A DNA stretch of 64,000 nucleotides from NCBI GenBank assembly GCA_944368975.1, contig CALVXI010000002.1, forward strand, positions 47,110 through 111,109, read 5' to 3'. The notes beneath the pieces were generated by a model, which was given only the letters and a program-made list of their open reading frames with translations, searched no databases and had not been told where the DNA came from. This document shows positions 44,195 through 52,769 of this stretch, piece after piece. The position numbers and the translations under genes are program-made. How positions within the stretch are numbered: position 1 is the stretch's first letter; every line of letters starts with the position of its first letter. This DNA is from an uncultured Bacilli bacterium (GTDB lineage Bacteria; Bacillota_I; Bacilli_A; RFN20; CAG-826).

Positions 44195-45178
44195 ATGAAG
44201 ATAGTAATCGATATGATGGGTGGAGATAATGGCTTAAAAGCAACTATTCCATCGACAATGAGGTTTATAGAAAATCATAAAGATATTGAATTATTTCTAG
44301 TAGGTGATATTTCTCAATTAACTGAATTTAATAAATATTCAAATATTCATTTAGTTAATAGTGAAACCATCATTAAAATGGATGCTGATCCATTAAGTGC
44401 TTTAAGGGATTTAAAATCAAGTTTAATGGTTGGTGTTAAAACCTTTTTAGATAATAAATGCGACGCTTTAATTAGCGCTGGAAGTACTGGAGCTTTATTA
44501 ACAGCTGCTACATTTAAAATTAAGCGAATTGAAGGAGTTACTAGACCAGGACTTATTACTCCTTTCCCAACATATAAGAAAAATAAAAAATTTGTTTGTT
44601 GTGATTTAGGTGCTAATACTTTATGTACTAAAGAAGAACTAAACCAATTTGCTACAATGGGTAGTATATATTATAAAACGTTATTCCACGATCAAGAATT
44701 TCCACGCGTTTATCAATTAAATATTGGAACTGAAAGTGAAAAAGGGACGACATTAAATAAAGGAGCTTATGCTTTAATGAAAGAGAATTCCAAAATTAAT
44801 TTTTTAGGAAATATGGAAGCTAGAGATCCTCTTTATGGCGAAGTTGATGTTTTAATTACTGATGGATATAGTGGTAATATTTTCTTAAAAACAATGGAAG
44901 GAACCGCAAAAGCAATGAGTAAAATGCTTAAAGATGCTTTTAAACGCAATATTTTTTCAAAGATTGGATACTTACTCGTTAGAAAAGGTGTTAACGAAAT
45001 GAAAGAAAAAATGGATTATAAAAATGTTGGTGGCGCTATGCTTATGGGTGTTAATGGTGTTGTTATTAAGGCTCATGGAAGTAGTGATCCAAAAGGATTT
45101 TTAAGTGCATTAGAAAATAGCTATGTTTTATGTAAAGTCGACATTATTAATAAATTTAAGGAAAACATTAATAAATAA
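44195..45178 (+). CDS. plsX: Phosphate acyltransferase PlsX
   Basis: Converts acyl-ACP to acyl-phosphate for phospholipid synthesis. MMGGDNGLKA opens the protein, and SAGSTGALLTAATF is the family's nucleotide-like binding loop. LGANTLCTKEELNQFATMG and TDGYSGNIFLKTMEGTA are further signatures. The 327-residue length is normal. The GAGG site is 10 bases upstream. It overlaps rnc by one base. The fabD, fabG and acpP genes that often separate plsX and rnc in Bacillus are absent here. Confidence 0.94.
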   Translation: MKIVIDMMGGDNGLKATIPSTMRFIENHKDIELFLVGDISQLTEFNKYSNIHLVNSETIIKMDADPLSALRDLKSSLMVGVKTFLDNKCDALISAGSTGALLTAATFKIKRIEGVTRPGLITPFPTYKKNKKFVCCDLGANTLCTKEELNQFATMGSIYYKTLFHDQEFPRVYQLNIGTESEKGTTLNKGAYALMKENSKINFLGNMEARDPLYGEVDVLITDGYSGNIFLKTMEGTAKAMSKMLKDAFKRNIFSKIGYLLVRKGVNEMKEKMDYKNVGGAMLMGVNGVVIKAHGSSDPKGFLSALENSYVLCKVDIINKFKENINK

Positions 45179-45861
45179 TGAAAAATATTAAAGATTTTTT
45201 AAATAAGTTTCATATAACTACGACAAATTATGATCTTTATGAGATGGCTTTTACTCACTCATCTTTTAATAGTGACGCAAGAACACATCATCACGATTAT
45301 GAAAGACTTGAATTTATTGGTGATAGTGTAGTTGGCTTTGTGGTTGCGAGTTTAATTTATAAATATCATCCTGAAATGAAAGAAGGTGATATGACTAGAG
45401 CTAAGTCGACATTAGTTCAAACGGCCAGTCTTTCAAAGTTAGCTAAAAAATTTGGATTTGATGAATATATACGTGCTGGACATAGTTTAACCTATGAAGA
45501 AGCAATCAAAAACCACAATATATTAGAGGATATTTTTGAGGCTGTTATAGGTGCTATGTATGAAGATCAAGGAATTAATTTCTGCATAAATTTTTTAACA
45601 AAAGTTTTTAAAGATGAAGTAATTAATTTCTCTTTAGAAGACTATAAAGATTATAAGTCGACTCTTCAAGAAGCTATGCAAGCTGAATATCGTAGTAGTG
45701 TCACATATAAAACTTATGAAACAATTGGACCACCTCATAATCGTACTTTTAAAGTTGAAGTACTTTTTAATGGTGTTGTTTTAGGACGTGGCGTCGGCTC
45801 TAGTAAAAAAGAAGCTGAACAAAACGCCGCAAAAGATGCACTAAGCAAAAAGGCTATTTAA
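45178..45861 (+). CDS. rnc: Ribonuclease III
   Basis: Cuts double-stranded RNA in rRNA and mRNA processing. The catalytic motif ERLEFIGDSV starts at ~42, and EDIFEAVIGAMYEDQG carries the second set of metal ligands (~118-130). The C-terminal double-stranded-RNA-binding domain (~155-227) ends with SSKKEAEQNAAKDAL. The length of 227 residues is normal. It overlaps plsX by one base (TAATG) and is followed 2 bases later by ftsY; smc is absent between them. Confidence 0.95.
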   Translation: MKNIKDFLNKFHITTTNYDLYEMAFTHSSFNSDARTHHHDYERLEFIGDSVVGFVVASLIYKYHPEMKEGDMTRAKSTLVQTASLSKLAKKFGFDEYIRAGHSLTYEEAIKNHNILEDIFEAVIGAMYEDQGINFCINFLTKVFKDEVINFSLEDYKDYKSTLQEAMQAEYRSSVTYKTYETIGPPHNRTFKVEVLFNGVVLGRGVGSSKKEAEQNAAKDALSKKAI

Positions 45862-45863
45862 TT

Positions 45864-47084
45864 ATGGGATTATTTAAATTTTTAAAAGAAAAATTTTCTA
45901 AAAAGAAGGATGAAAAAATAGAAAACCCTTCAGAACCTAATCAAAATGAAGAAAATTTTAATCTAGAAAATAATAATGAAAATATCTTAAATGATAAAAA
46001 TTTAGATGAAAAAAATGCTATAAATTCAATTGAGATTGATAAAAATGAAAAGGTTAATGAAACAATTAGTGAAGTAATTAAAGAAGATGAAATTAAAAAA
46101 GAAATTGAAACACCTATTCCAAATAAAAGCGAAATAAAAAAAGAAGACGTTTCTAAATATGATAAAGGGATGGAAAAATCTCGTGAATCATTTTCAAAAA
46201 GAATAAAAGCACTTTCTAAGAAATTTAAATCTAAACATGTAAATCAAGAATATTTTGATACTCTTGAAGAAATATTAATAGAAGCTGATTGTGGTGTAAA
46301 TTTCACTTTGAACATTATTGAAGAATTAGTTGATTATGTAAAAAAAGAAAAACTTACTGATGTAAATCTTATTAATGAAGTTTTAATCACCAAGATGTTT
46401 GAAAATTATTATAAAGGCGAGAATAGTAATTTTAATGATTTTGATTTTTCTAAAACTCCAAAAGTTTTACTTGTAGTTGGGGTTAATGGTGTAGGAAAAA
46501 CAACATCGATTGCAAAATTAGCTTATCGTTATATAAAGATGAATAAAAAAGTTCTTCTTGTAGCTGGTGATACATTTAGGGCGGGAGCTAAAGAGCAACT
46601 ATCGGTTCGGGCAGATAGACTAAACACTGAGATTATTGTTGGAAAAGAAAATGAAGATCCTGCTAGTGTAGCTTATAAAGGAGTAAAATACGGAAAAGAA
46701 AATAATTATGATTTAATTATTGTCGACACTGCTGGAAGACTTCAAAATAAAACTAATTTAATGGAAGAACTTAAAAAAATTAAAAGAGTAATCGGAAAAG
46801 AAATATTAACACCTATTGATTGTTATTTAATTCTTGATGCTACTACTGGCCAAAATGGTGTTTTACAAGCTAAAGCATTTAAAGATTTAATTGATGTAAA
46901 TGGGATAGTTATTACAAAAATGGATGGCACTAGTAAAGGTGGAATTATATTGGCAATTAAAGAAGAATTAAACATTCCTGTAAAATTTATTGGATTAGGA
47001 GAAAAGATGGAAGACTTAGAAGTTTTCGATTTAAATAAATATTTATATGGTTTATGTAAGGAACTAATTGAAGACGATGAATGA
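45864..47084 (+). CDS. ftsY: Signal recognition particle receptor FtsY
   Basis: GTPase that docks SRP-ribosome complexes at the membrane. An acidic, asparagine-rich A-domain (~15-100) is followed by the N domain and the G domain: GVNGVGKTTSIAKLA (~206), DTFRAGAKEQL, DTAGRLQNKTNLMEEL, TKMDGTSKGG and GLGEKMEDL. The gene ends in TGA, one of several clear TGA stops in the window. It overlaps the ylxM start by 8 bases. Confidence 0.95.
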   Translation: MGLFKFLKEKFSKKKDEKIENPSEPNQNEENFNLENNNENILNDKNLDEKNAINSIEIDKNEKVNETISEVIKEDEIKKEIETPIPNKSEIKKEDVSKYDKGMEKSRESFSKRIKALSKKFKSKHVNQEYFDTLEEILIEADCGVNFTLNIIEELVDYVKKEKLTDVNLINEVLITKMFENYYKGENSNFNDFDFSKTPKVLLVVGVNGVGKTTSIAKLAYRYIKMNKKVLLVAGDTFRAGAKEQLSVRADRLNTEIIVGKENEDPASVAYKGVKYGKENNYDLIIVDTAGRLQNKTNLMEELKKIKRVIGKEILTPIDCYLILDATTGQNGVLQAKAFKDLIDVNGIVITKMDGTSKGGIILAIKEELNIPVKFIGLGEKMEDLEVFDLNKYLYGLCKELIEDDE

Positions 47085-47394
47085 ATTAGATGAATTTGAA
47101 TATATTAACGAGTTATTTGAACTTTATAAAAACTTATTAACTAAAAAACAAATCGATATTGCCACTAAATATTTTGTTTATAATCTATCTTTTAGCGAAA
47201 TTGGAAATGAGCTTAATATTTCTAGAGCAGGGGTTAGTGATACATTAAACACTGTAAAGATTAAGCTATTAGATTATGAAAATAAGTTAAATTTAAATAA
47301 AAAAATAAGTAAAATAAATGAGATTCTTCTTGATGAAGCAATAGATGAAAAAGTGAAGAAAATGATTTTAGAGGTTTTGTATTATGGCATTTGA
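47077..47394 (+). CDS. ylxM: YlxM family protein (SRP-associated HTH)
   Basis: A small helix-turn-helix protein that in Gram-positives stimulates SRP GTPase activity. LLTKKQIDIATKYFVYNLSF followed by SEIGNELNISRAGVSDTLN shows the sigma-70 region 4-like helix-turn-helix. ATG at 47077 is preferred over TTG at 47068. The gene sits between ftsY and ffh and overlaps both (8 bases and 11 bases), as is usual. Confidence 0.88.
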   Translation: MNELDEFEYINELFELYKNLLTKKQIDIATKYFVYNLSFSEIGNELNISRAGVSDTLNTVKIKLLDYENKLNLNKKISKINEILLDEAIDEKVKKMILEVLYYGI

Positions 47395-48724
47395 AAATTT
47401 AACTGAAAAATTTAAGCGCATATTTAAGACAATTAAAGGTGAAGCTAGATTAACTGAATCTAATATGGATTCAGTTTTAAAAGAAATTCGTGTAGCTTTA
47501 TTAGATGCTGATGTTAATTATAAAGTAGTAAAAAATTTCATTTTGAGAATAAAAGAAAGAGCACTAGGAGAAAAAGTTTATACCGAATTAAATCCTAGCG
47601 AAATGGTTATTAAAATTGTAAATGACGAATTAATAAAACTTCTAGGAAGCGATAGTAGTGAGATAAAATATAACAAAAACAAACCAACTATTATTATGCT
47701 TGTAGGTTTACAAGGAAGTGGTAAAACAACTACGGCTGGTAAACTTTCATTATTAATGAAAAATAAATTAAAGAAAAAAGTGCTTGTTGCTGCTTGCGAT
47801 ATTTATCGACCAGGCGCCATTAATCAATTAGAGCAAGTAGTTAATAAGGTTGGTGTTGATTTCTTTTCATTAGGAGATAAAGTTGATCCTGTTGATATTG
47901 CTTCAAAGGCAAAAACCAAAGCTTATAACGATCATTATGATGTATTAATTATCGATACTGCAGGTCGATTACAAATTGATGAAGTATTAATGAATGAACT
48001 CAAATGTATGAAGGATAAAGTTGAACCAGATGAAATACTTCTTTTAACTGATGCTATGGCTGGCCAAGATAGTGTTAATGTAGCCAAAACTTTTAATGAA
48101 TTACTTGGCTTAACTGGAACAATTATGTCAAAACTTGATGGTGATTCAAGAGGTGGTGCAGCTTTATCGATTAAAGAAGTTACTGGAGTTCCTATTAAAT
48201 TTATTGGTGTTGGTGAAAAACTTGACGATTTAGATATTTTTTATCCAGATAGAATGGCTAGTAGAATCTTAGGAATGGGAGATGTAATTTCTTTAGTTGA
48301 AAAAGTTCAAGAAAACATCGACGAAAAAGAAGCAAAAAAGGCTGCAAAAAAACTTGAAAAAGGAGAGTTTACTTTAATTGATTTACTTGATCAAATGAAA
48401 CAAGTAAAAAAAATAGGATCTATAAGTTCAATTTTAGGGATGATTCCTGGCATGCCAAAAATTAGTAAAGAGCAACAAGATTTGGCAGAGAAGGAAATGA
48501 AAAATTTCGAAGTTATCATTAATTCAATGACTTATGAAGAAAGAATTCATCCAGAAATTATTAAATATAGCCGTAAACAGCGAATTGCTAATGGTAGCGG
48601 AAAAACAATTGCAGATGTAAATCGTGTATTAAAGAAATATGAACAAGGCAAGATGTTAGCAAAACAAATGGGAAGTATGAAAAAAAGAGGTGGAATGATG
48701 CCACCTAATTTCCCTAAATTTTAA
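47384..48724 (+). CDS. ffh: Signal recognition particle protein Ffh
   Basis: The SRP54 homologue that binds signal sequences and 4.5S/scRNA. The G domain starts with GLQGSGKTTTAGKL (~108), followed by DIYRPGAINQL, DTAGRLQIDEVLM, SKLDGDSRGGAAL and GVGEKLDDLDIF. The methionine-rich M domain (~300-446) includes RIANGSGKTIADVNR, the RNA-binding motif. The 446-residue length is normal. The next genes are convergent; in most relatives rpsP follows in the same direction. Confidence 0.96.
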   Translation: MAFENLTEKFKRIFKTIKGEARLTESNMDSVLKEIRVALLDADVNYKVVKNFILRIKERALGEKVYTELNPSEMVIKIVNDELIKLLGSDSSEIKYNKNKPTIIMLVGLQGSGKTTTAGKLSLLMKNKLKKKVLVAACDIYRPGAINQLEQVVNKVGVDFFSLGDKVDPVDIASKAKTKAYNDHYDVLIIDTAGRLQIDEVLMNELKCMKDKVEPDEILLLTDAMAGQDSVNVAKTFNELLGLTGTIMSKLDGDSRGGAALSIKEVTGVPIKFIGVGEKLDDLDIFYPDRMASRILGMGDVISLVEKVQENIDEKEAKKAAKKLEKGEFTLIDLLDQMKQVKKIGSISSILGMIPGMPKISKEQQDLAEKEMKNFEVIINSMTYEERIHPEIIKYSRKQRIANGSGKTIADVNRVLKKYEQGKMLAKQMGSMKKRGGMMPPNFPKF

Positions 48725-48733
48725 CTTTAAAAT

Positions 48734-48766
48734 ATTAAAAAGCCTTCAAATTTCAATTATTTTTTA
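48734..48766 (-). repeat. Dispersed repeat, reverse copy at the trmD 3' end
   Basis: On the minus strand, AAAAAATAATTGAA followed by ATTTGAAGGCTTTTTAATATT. It carries the last codons and TGA stop of trmD and forms the left arm of the ffh/trmD hairpin. Confidence 0.6.
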
Positions 48767-48786
48767 TAAATTTGTGGGCTTTTTTT
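48737..48786 (+). terminator. Convergent terminator between ffh and trmD
   Basis: AAAAAGCC...TTCAAATTT pairs with AAATTTG...GGCTTTTT around an AT-rich loop. The hairpin has one weak spot, and T-runs are present on both strands. Confidence 0.65.
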
Positions 48787-49529
48787 ATTGCTTCTAATTC
48801 TTTTTTGCTTTGAGAAATATTTTCTCTTTCTTTGAGAATTTTTAAATCTTCCTTTGTAAGTTGATAATTTGAATATAAATCTGGTCGTAATTTTTTTGTA
48901 AGAATTAATCTTTGATATTGGCGATATTTTTGAATTTCTTTATGATTACCACTATATAAAATATCTGGAACTAAATCACCATTAAAGTCGTAAGGTTCAG
49001 TATATTGTGGATATTCTAATAAACTATTTGTAAAACTTTCTTCATCTAAACTTTCATCACTAATAACGCCTTTAATTAATCTAGATATTGAATCGATTAA
49101 ACAAAATGAAGCTGTTTCTCCACCAGTTAGAATAAAATCACCAATGGAAACTTCTTCGTCGAAATATTTATAAATTCTTTCATCATAGCCTTCATAATGA
49201 CCGCACATTATTAATATTTCTTCCTTTTTTGATAGCTCCAAAGCTTTTTCTTGATTAAAAGTTTTACCTCTAGGCGTAAGAATGATTTTGTAAGTATTAG
49301 ATGTTATATTGTCCATCAATGCATCATAAATTGGCTGACATTTTAATATTAACCCAGCTCCTCCACCAATAGGGGGAGTATCTACTCGATGATATTTATC
49401 TTTTGTGTAATCACGAATATTTACTAATTTGATTTCAATTAATCCTTTTGAAATAGCTCTTTTCATAATTGAATTATTAAGAAAAGATTCATACATTTCT
49501 TTAAATAAAGTTAAAATTATAAACTTCAT
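48753..49529 (-). CDS. trmD: tRNA (guanine-N1)-methyltransferase TrmD
   Basis: Methylates G37 of tRNA to prevent frameshifting. The SPOUT-fold knot is seen in MCGHYEGYDERIYKYFDEEV and SIGDFILTGGE (~110-140). DTPPIGGGAGLILKCQPI is the conserved substrate loop, and the C-terminal PQYTEPYDFNGDLVPDILYSG is also typical. The 258-residue length is normal. It overlaps rimM by 4 bases and ends in TGA. Confidence 0.95.
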   Translation of the reverse strand: MKFIILTLFKEMYESFLNNSIMKRAISKGLIEIKLVNIRDYTKDKYHRVDTPPIGGGAGLILKCQPIYDALMDNITSNTYKIILTPRGKTFNQEKALELSKKEEILIMCGHYEGYDERIYKYFDEEVSIGDFILTGGETASFCLIDSISRLIKGVISDESLDEESFTNSLLEYPQYTEPYDFNGDLVPDILYSGNHKEIQKYRQYQRLILTKKLRPDLYSNYQLTKEDLKILKERENISQSKKELEAIKKAHKFIKNN

Positions 49530-50029
49530 ATTAAACCGTCAATTACATGTATTTTTATATAATGATCTTTTAAATTAACATCTTTGATAAAAAAATCATT
49601 GAAAGGTACATAATAAAATTTATCATTAAATTTTATCTTTAAAGTGATTTGTGCAGGAAACTCTTCAATTTTATCGATTATACCAATTTTTCTTTGATTT
49701 TCATCCAATACATCTAAACCAATTAAGTCGACATAAAAATATTCATTATCTTTTAAAATAGATGGATCTTTTTCGACATACAAATAATTATTTTTTAAAG
49801 ATTCACTAATTGTAGCATCGTCATAATCAAAAAATTTCACAATATAGAAATTAGCGTCTTTTTGATAAGATCTTTCTATTTTTAATTTAAGATATTCATC
49901 GTTAGATTTTATATATAATGTATTATTTTTTTTAAATCTTTCTAAAGAAAAAGAAGAAGTTACATAAACTTTAACTTCTCCTTTAATTCCAAAAGTTTGA
50001 GTTATTTTTCCTACGCTTAAATATTCCAT
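49526..50029 (-). CDS. rimM: Ribosome maturation factor RimM
   Basis: Assists 30S subunit maturation near S19. The N-terminal VGKITQTFGIKGEVKVYVT is the RimM signature. The C-terminal PRC-barrel (~90-167) has EYFYVDLIGLDVLDE and a closing YVPFNDFFIKDVNLKD. The 167-residue length is normal. The gene overlaps trmD by 4 bases and khpA by 1 base, in the order rpsP-khpA-rimM-trmD. Confidence 0.93.
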   Translation of the reverse strand: MEYLSVGKITQTFGIKGEVKVYVTSSFSLERFKKNNTLYIKSNDEYLKLKIERSYQKDANFYIVKFFDYDDATISESLKNNYLYVEKDPSILKDNEYFYVDLIGLDVLDENQRKIGIIDKIEEFPAQITLKIKFNDKFYYVPFNDFFIKDVNLKDHYIKIHVIDGLI

Positions 50030-50286
50030 TATTTTTCTTGGTCAAAAGACTCAAATTTAATGTGAACTCTTTTGTTTTCAAGTTTTCCAGCGACAGAAAG
50101 AATTTCTCTAATAGCGTGAGCAACACAACCTTTTTTTCCGATTAAATGGGCTGTATCTTCACTTTCACTAACTATAACAAAAGTTAAATCGCGTTCATTT
50201 TCTTGAGGAACTTCACGAATTAAAATTGAATCAGGTTTACTAATAAATGGATCAATAATTGTATGAATAAGTTTTTCGTAATCCAT
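50029..50286 (-). CDS. khpA: KH-domain RNA-binding protein KhpA
   Basis: An 85-residue single-KH protein (formerly YlqC) that with KhpB binds many RNAs and affects cell division in Firmicutes. The GxxG loop is GKKGCVAHAIR at ~50-60, in LIGKKGCVAHAIREIL. It lies between rpsP (11 bases away) and rimM (1-base overlap), its usual place. Confidence 0.93.
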   Translation of the reverse strand: MDYEKLIHTIIDPFISKPDSILIREVPQENERDLTFVIVSESEDTAHLIGKKGCVAHAIREILSVAGKLENKRVHIKFESFDQEK

Positions 50287-50297
50287 TAATAAACTCC

Positions 50298-50582
50298 TTA
50301 TTTAGACTTTTTTTCTTTAGCTTTAGCTTCTTTAGCTTTAACAATAATACCTTTTGAGGTTAAAATTGATTTTAATGTGTCACTATATAAAGCACCGCTA
50401 TTAATCCATTTAATTGCAGCTTCTTCATTAATTACAGCACTACTAATTCCTTTTTTTGGATCATAATAACCAATTTGTTCAATAAATCTACCATCTCTTG
50501 TATATCTTGAATCAGCAGCAACGATTCTATAAAATGGTGTTTCATGTCTACCTTGTCTTGTAAGTCTTAATTTAACTGCCAT
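50298..50582 (-). CDS. rpsP: 30S ribosomal protein S16
   Basis: Ribosomal protein of 94 residues. MAVKLRLTRQGRHETPFYRI is the classic N-terminus, followed by FIEQIGYYDPKK. I set the start at 50582, where AGGAGGAGATATT precedes the ATG; the longer frame to 50603 would include the ribosome binding site itself. The C-terminus is lysine-rich. It is the first gene of a four-gene operon with a good promoter at 50609-50637. Confidence 0.95.
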   Translation of the reverse strand: MAVKLRLTRQGRHETPFYRIVAADSRYTRDGRFIEQIGYYDPKKGISSAVINEEAAIKWINSGALYSDTLKSILTSKGIIVKAKEAKAKEKKSK

Positions 50583-50608
50583 AATATCTCCTCCTAAAAA
50601 CAATAAAA

Positions 50609-50637
50609 ATACTAAAGCAATATTTTATCTTTGTCAA
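50609..50637 (-). promoter_or_regulatory. Promoter of rpsP-khpA-rimM-trmD
   Basis: On the minus strand, -35 TTGACA, 17-base spacer, -10 TAGTAT, ending about 27 bases before the rpsP ATG. Confidence 0.75.
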
Positions 50638-50672
50638 GTAATTTTACTTAACACATATTTATTAAATAGTAA

Positions 50673-50701
50673 TTGACAATATGAAATTAAATAAATAAAA
50701 T
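50673..50701 (+). promoter_or_regulatory. Promoter of rplS
   Basis: -35 TTGACA (50673-50678), exact 17-base spacer, -10 TAAAAT (50696-50701). It is divergent to the rpsP promoter 35 bases away. Confidence 0.85.
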
Positions 50702-50713
50702 AATTAAGCATTT

Positions 50714-50766
50714 AGTTGCTACGAACGGTCCACTATAAAGTCACATTATATGAACGTTAAGAGAAA
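50714..50766 (+). promoter_or_regulatory. Candidate L19 leader (autoregulatory mRNA structure)
   Basis: Between the rplS promoter and its GGGGG ribosome binding site lies TTGCTACGAACGGTCC, then a loop and TATGAACGTTAAGAG. The AACGGTCC...GAACGTTAAGAG arrangement recalls the Firmicute L19 leader family, thought to bind L19. Recognition is by pattern memory only. Confidence 0.45.
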
Positions 50767-50786
50767 GAATTGAAAGGGGGAGCTAT

Positions 50787-51137
50787 ATGAATAAAAATTT
50801 AGTTAAAGAAATTACCGCTACCCAATTAAGACAAGATGTTCCAAATTTCAAAACTGGTGATACTGTTAAAGTTTCAGTAAGAATTACTGAAAATGGTAAA
50901 AGTAGAAACCAAGCTTTCGAAGGAGTTGTTATCGCTCGTAGAGGAAGTGGAATTGCTGAAACATTTATTGTTAGAAAAGTTTCAAGTGGAATTGGTGTTG
51001 AAAGAGTATTCCCAATCCATTCACCAAATGTTTCTAGCATTGAGGTTCTTAAAAAAGGTAAAGTTAGAAGACATAAAATCTATTATATTCGTAATAGAAG
51101 TGGTAAAGCTGCTAGAATTAAACAAATTCTTAAGTAG
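50787..51137 (+). CDS. rplS: 50S ribosomal protein L19
   Basis: Ribosomal protein at the 30S-50S interface, 116 residues. [20 protein letters not shown] and [19 protein letters not shown] are diagnostic, as is [19 protein letters not shown]. The ribosome binding site is AAAGGGGGAG about 8 bases before the ATG. It has its own promoter and a possible leader structure. It is followed by a terminator and then rbgA. Confidence 0.96.
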   Translation: MNKNLVKEITATQLRQDVPNFKTGDTVKVSVRITENGKSRNQAFEGVVIARRGSGIAETFIVRKVSSGIGVERVFPIHSPNVSSIEVLKKGKVRRHKIYYIRNRSGKAARIKQILK

Positions 51138-51170
51138 TTTTATAAATAAAATAAAAAATTATTGTGACAT

Positions 51171-51196
51171 AAAGGAGAGAAATTACTCTCCTTTTT
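51171..51196 (+). terminator. Terminator of rplS
   Basis: AAAGGAGAG / CTCTCCTTT with a 6-base loop and T-run. Confidence 0.85.
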
Positions 51197-51243
51197 AAAT
51201 AAAAAAATTAAAAAAGTGTAAAATATAGTAGTTAAGAGGTTTA

Positions 51244-52101
51244 ATGAATAATAAAGAAGTAAAAACAAATATTAATTGGTTTCCAGGTCATATGAGAAAA
51301 GCACTTAATAAAATTAGTGATTCTTTAAAAATGGTTGATTTTGTTATTGAACTTTTAGATGCTAGAATTCCTTTATCGAGTCAAAATGAATATGTAGAAA
51401 AATTAATATCTAATAAACCTCGATTATATATTTTAACTAAAAAAGATCTTAGTGATGAATTAGAGACCACTAAACGGATTGATAAATTAACTAATAATGG
51501 AGCTAAAGCAATAGCAGTAAGTTTAAAAGATACTCAAGATTTTAATAAAATTTTAAAACTTATGGATGAATTTAGTTCTTTTAAAAAAGAGAAAGCTCTT
51601 AAAAAAGGCATTAAAAATGTTACAACTAGAGGATTAGTTATTGGTATCCCTAATGTTGGAAAATCTACTTTAATTAACTATTTAGCTAAAAAGCAATTAA
51701 CAAAAGTTAGTAATAAACCTGGTGTTACAAGAAATATTCATTGGGTTAAAGTAAATAACATTGAACTAATGGATACTCCTGGCATTTTAGAACCACAATA
51801 TGATAATCAAGAAAAAGCAATTAAACTTGCTTTAATTGGTTCAATAAGACAAGAAATTCTTCCTAAAGAAGAATTAATAAATGTATGTTTAAACTACTTA
51901 AAGAAATATTATTTAAATGCATTAAATACACGATATAAATTAGATGGAATATCGGAAAATACTCTTATTTTAGAAAAAATAGCTGAGAATAGAGGGTTTT
52001 TATTAAAAAATAATACATTAGATATTTCAAAAGCGATTGATATAGTGCTTAATGAATTTAAAAACGGAATTATAACTAAATTTACATTAGATAGACTTTA
52101 A
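51244..52101 (+). CDS. rbgA: Ribosome biogenesis GTPase RbgA (YlqF)
   Basis: Circularly permuted GTPase needed for late 50S assembly. NWFPGHMRKA starts the protein. The permuted motifs follow in order G4 (TKKDL, ~66), G1 (GIPNVGKSTLINYL, ~136), and G3 (DTPGIL, ~179). The 285-residue length is normal. It is followed one base later by rnhB, as in Bacillus. Confidence 0.94.
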   Translation: MNNKEVKTNINWFPGHMRKALNKISDSLKMVDFVIELLDARIPLSSQNEYVEKLISNKPRLYILTKKDLSDELETTKRIDKLTNNGAKAIAVSLKDTQDFNKILKLMDEFSSFKKEKALKKGIKNVTTRGLVIGIPNVGKSTLINYLAKKQLTKVSNKPGVTRNIHWVKVNNIELMDTPGILEPQYDNQEKAIKLALIGSIRQEILPKEELINVCLNYLKKYYLNALNTRYKLDGISENTLILEKIAENRGFLLKNNTLDISKAIDIVLNEFKNGIITKFTLDRL

Positions 52102-52102
52102 T

Positions 52103-52714
52103 ATGCTAAATTTTGAAAAACAATATTATAACGAGAAAATTAAATTAATTTGTGGAGTTGATGAAGCTGGTAGAGGACCATTATGTGGACCAGTTGTTGC
52201 TAGTGCTGTTATTTTAAAGGAAGATTTTTATTGTGAATTAATTAATGATTCAAAAAAGATGAGCGAAAAAGATAGAGAAAAAGCTTATAAAATTATACTT
52301 AAAGATGCTTTAGCAATCGGAATTTCTTATATAAGTAGTAGCGAAATAGATAAAATTAATATTTATGAAGCTAGTAGAAAAGCAATGATTAATGCTATTA
52401 AAAATTTAAAGATTAAACCTAACTTAATCTTAACAGATGCAATGCCAATAAGATCATTAGATATAGAGGTAATTCCGATTATTAAAGGTGATGCTAAATG
52501 TGAATGTATTGCTGCAGCAAGTATCATTGCTAAGGTTTCTAGAGATCGTTATATGAAAGCAATAAGTAAAAAATATCCAGAATATGATTTAGAAAATAAT
52601 AAAGGTTATGGAACAAAAAAACATCTTGAAGCATTAAAAAAATATGGACCAATTCCTAACTTTCATCGTTTTACTTATGCACCTATTAAAGGCGAACAAT
52701 TAAAATTATTTTAA
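52103..52714 (+). CDS. rnhB: Ribonuclease HII
   Basis: Removes RNA from RNA-DNA hybrids and misincorporated ribonucleotides. GVDEAGRGPLCGPVVASAV contains the first catalytic D and E (~19-20). NLILTDAMP and KCECIAAASIIAKVSRDR hold the other metal ligands. GYGTKKHLEALKKYG and HRFTYAP close the protein. The 203-residue length is short but normal for type 2 without an N-terminal extension. Confidence 0.95.
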   Translation: MLNFEKQYYNEKIKLICGVDEAGRGPLCGPVVASAVILKEDFYCELINDSKKMSEKDREKAYKIILKDALAIGISYISSSEIDKINIYEASRKAMINAIKNLKIKPNLILTDAMPIRSLDIEVIPIIKGDAKCECIAAASIIAKVSRDRYMKAISKKYPEYDLENNKGYGTKKHLEALKKYGPIPNFHRFTYAPIKGEQLKLF

Positions 52715-52769
52715 AATTACCCCCCAAGTTAGTCATTTTTTTACTACTTGTAATATGAAGGAGTAGAAA

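Noticed and set aside
51990..52010. GAGGGTTTTTA in rbgA and AAGGTTTTTTA in the xer gene as further repeat copies
   Set aside because: Only the right half matches and both encode conserved family residues; AT-rich chance.
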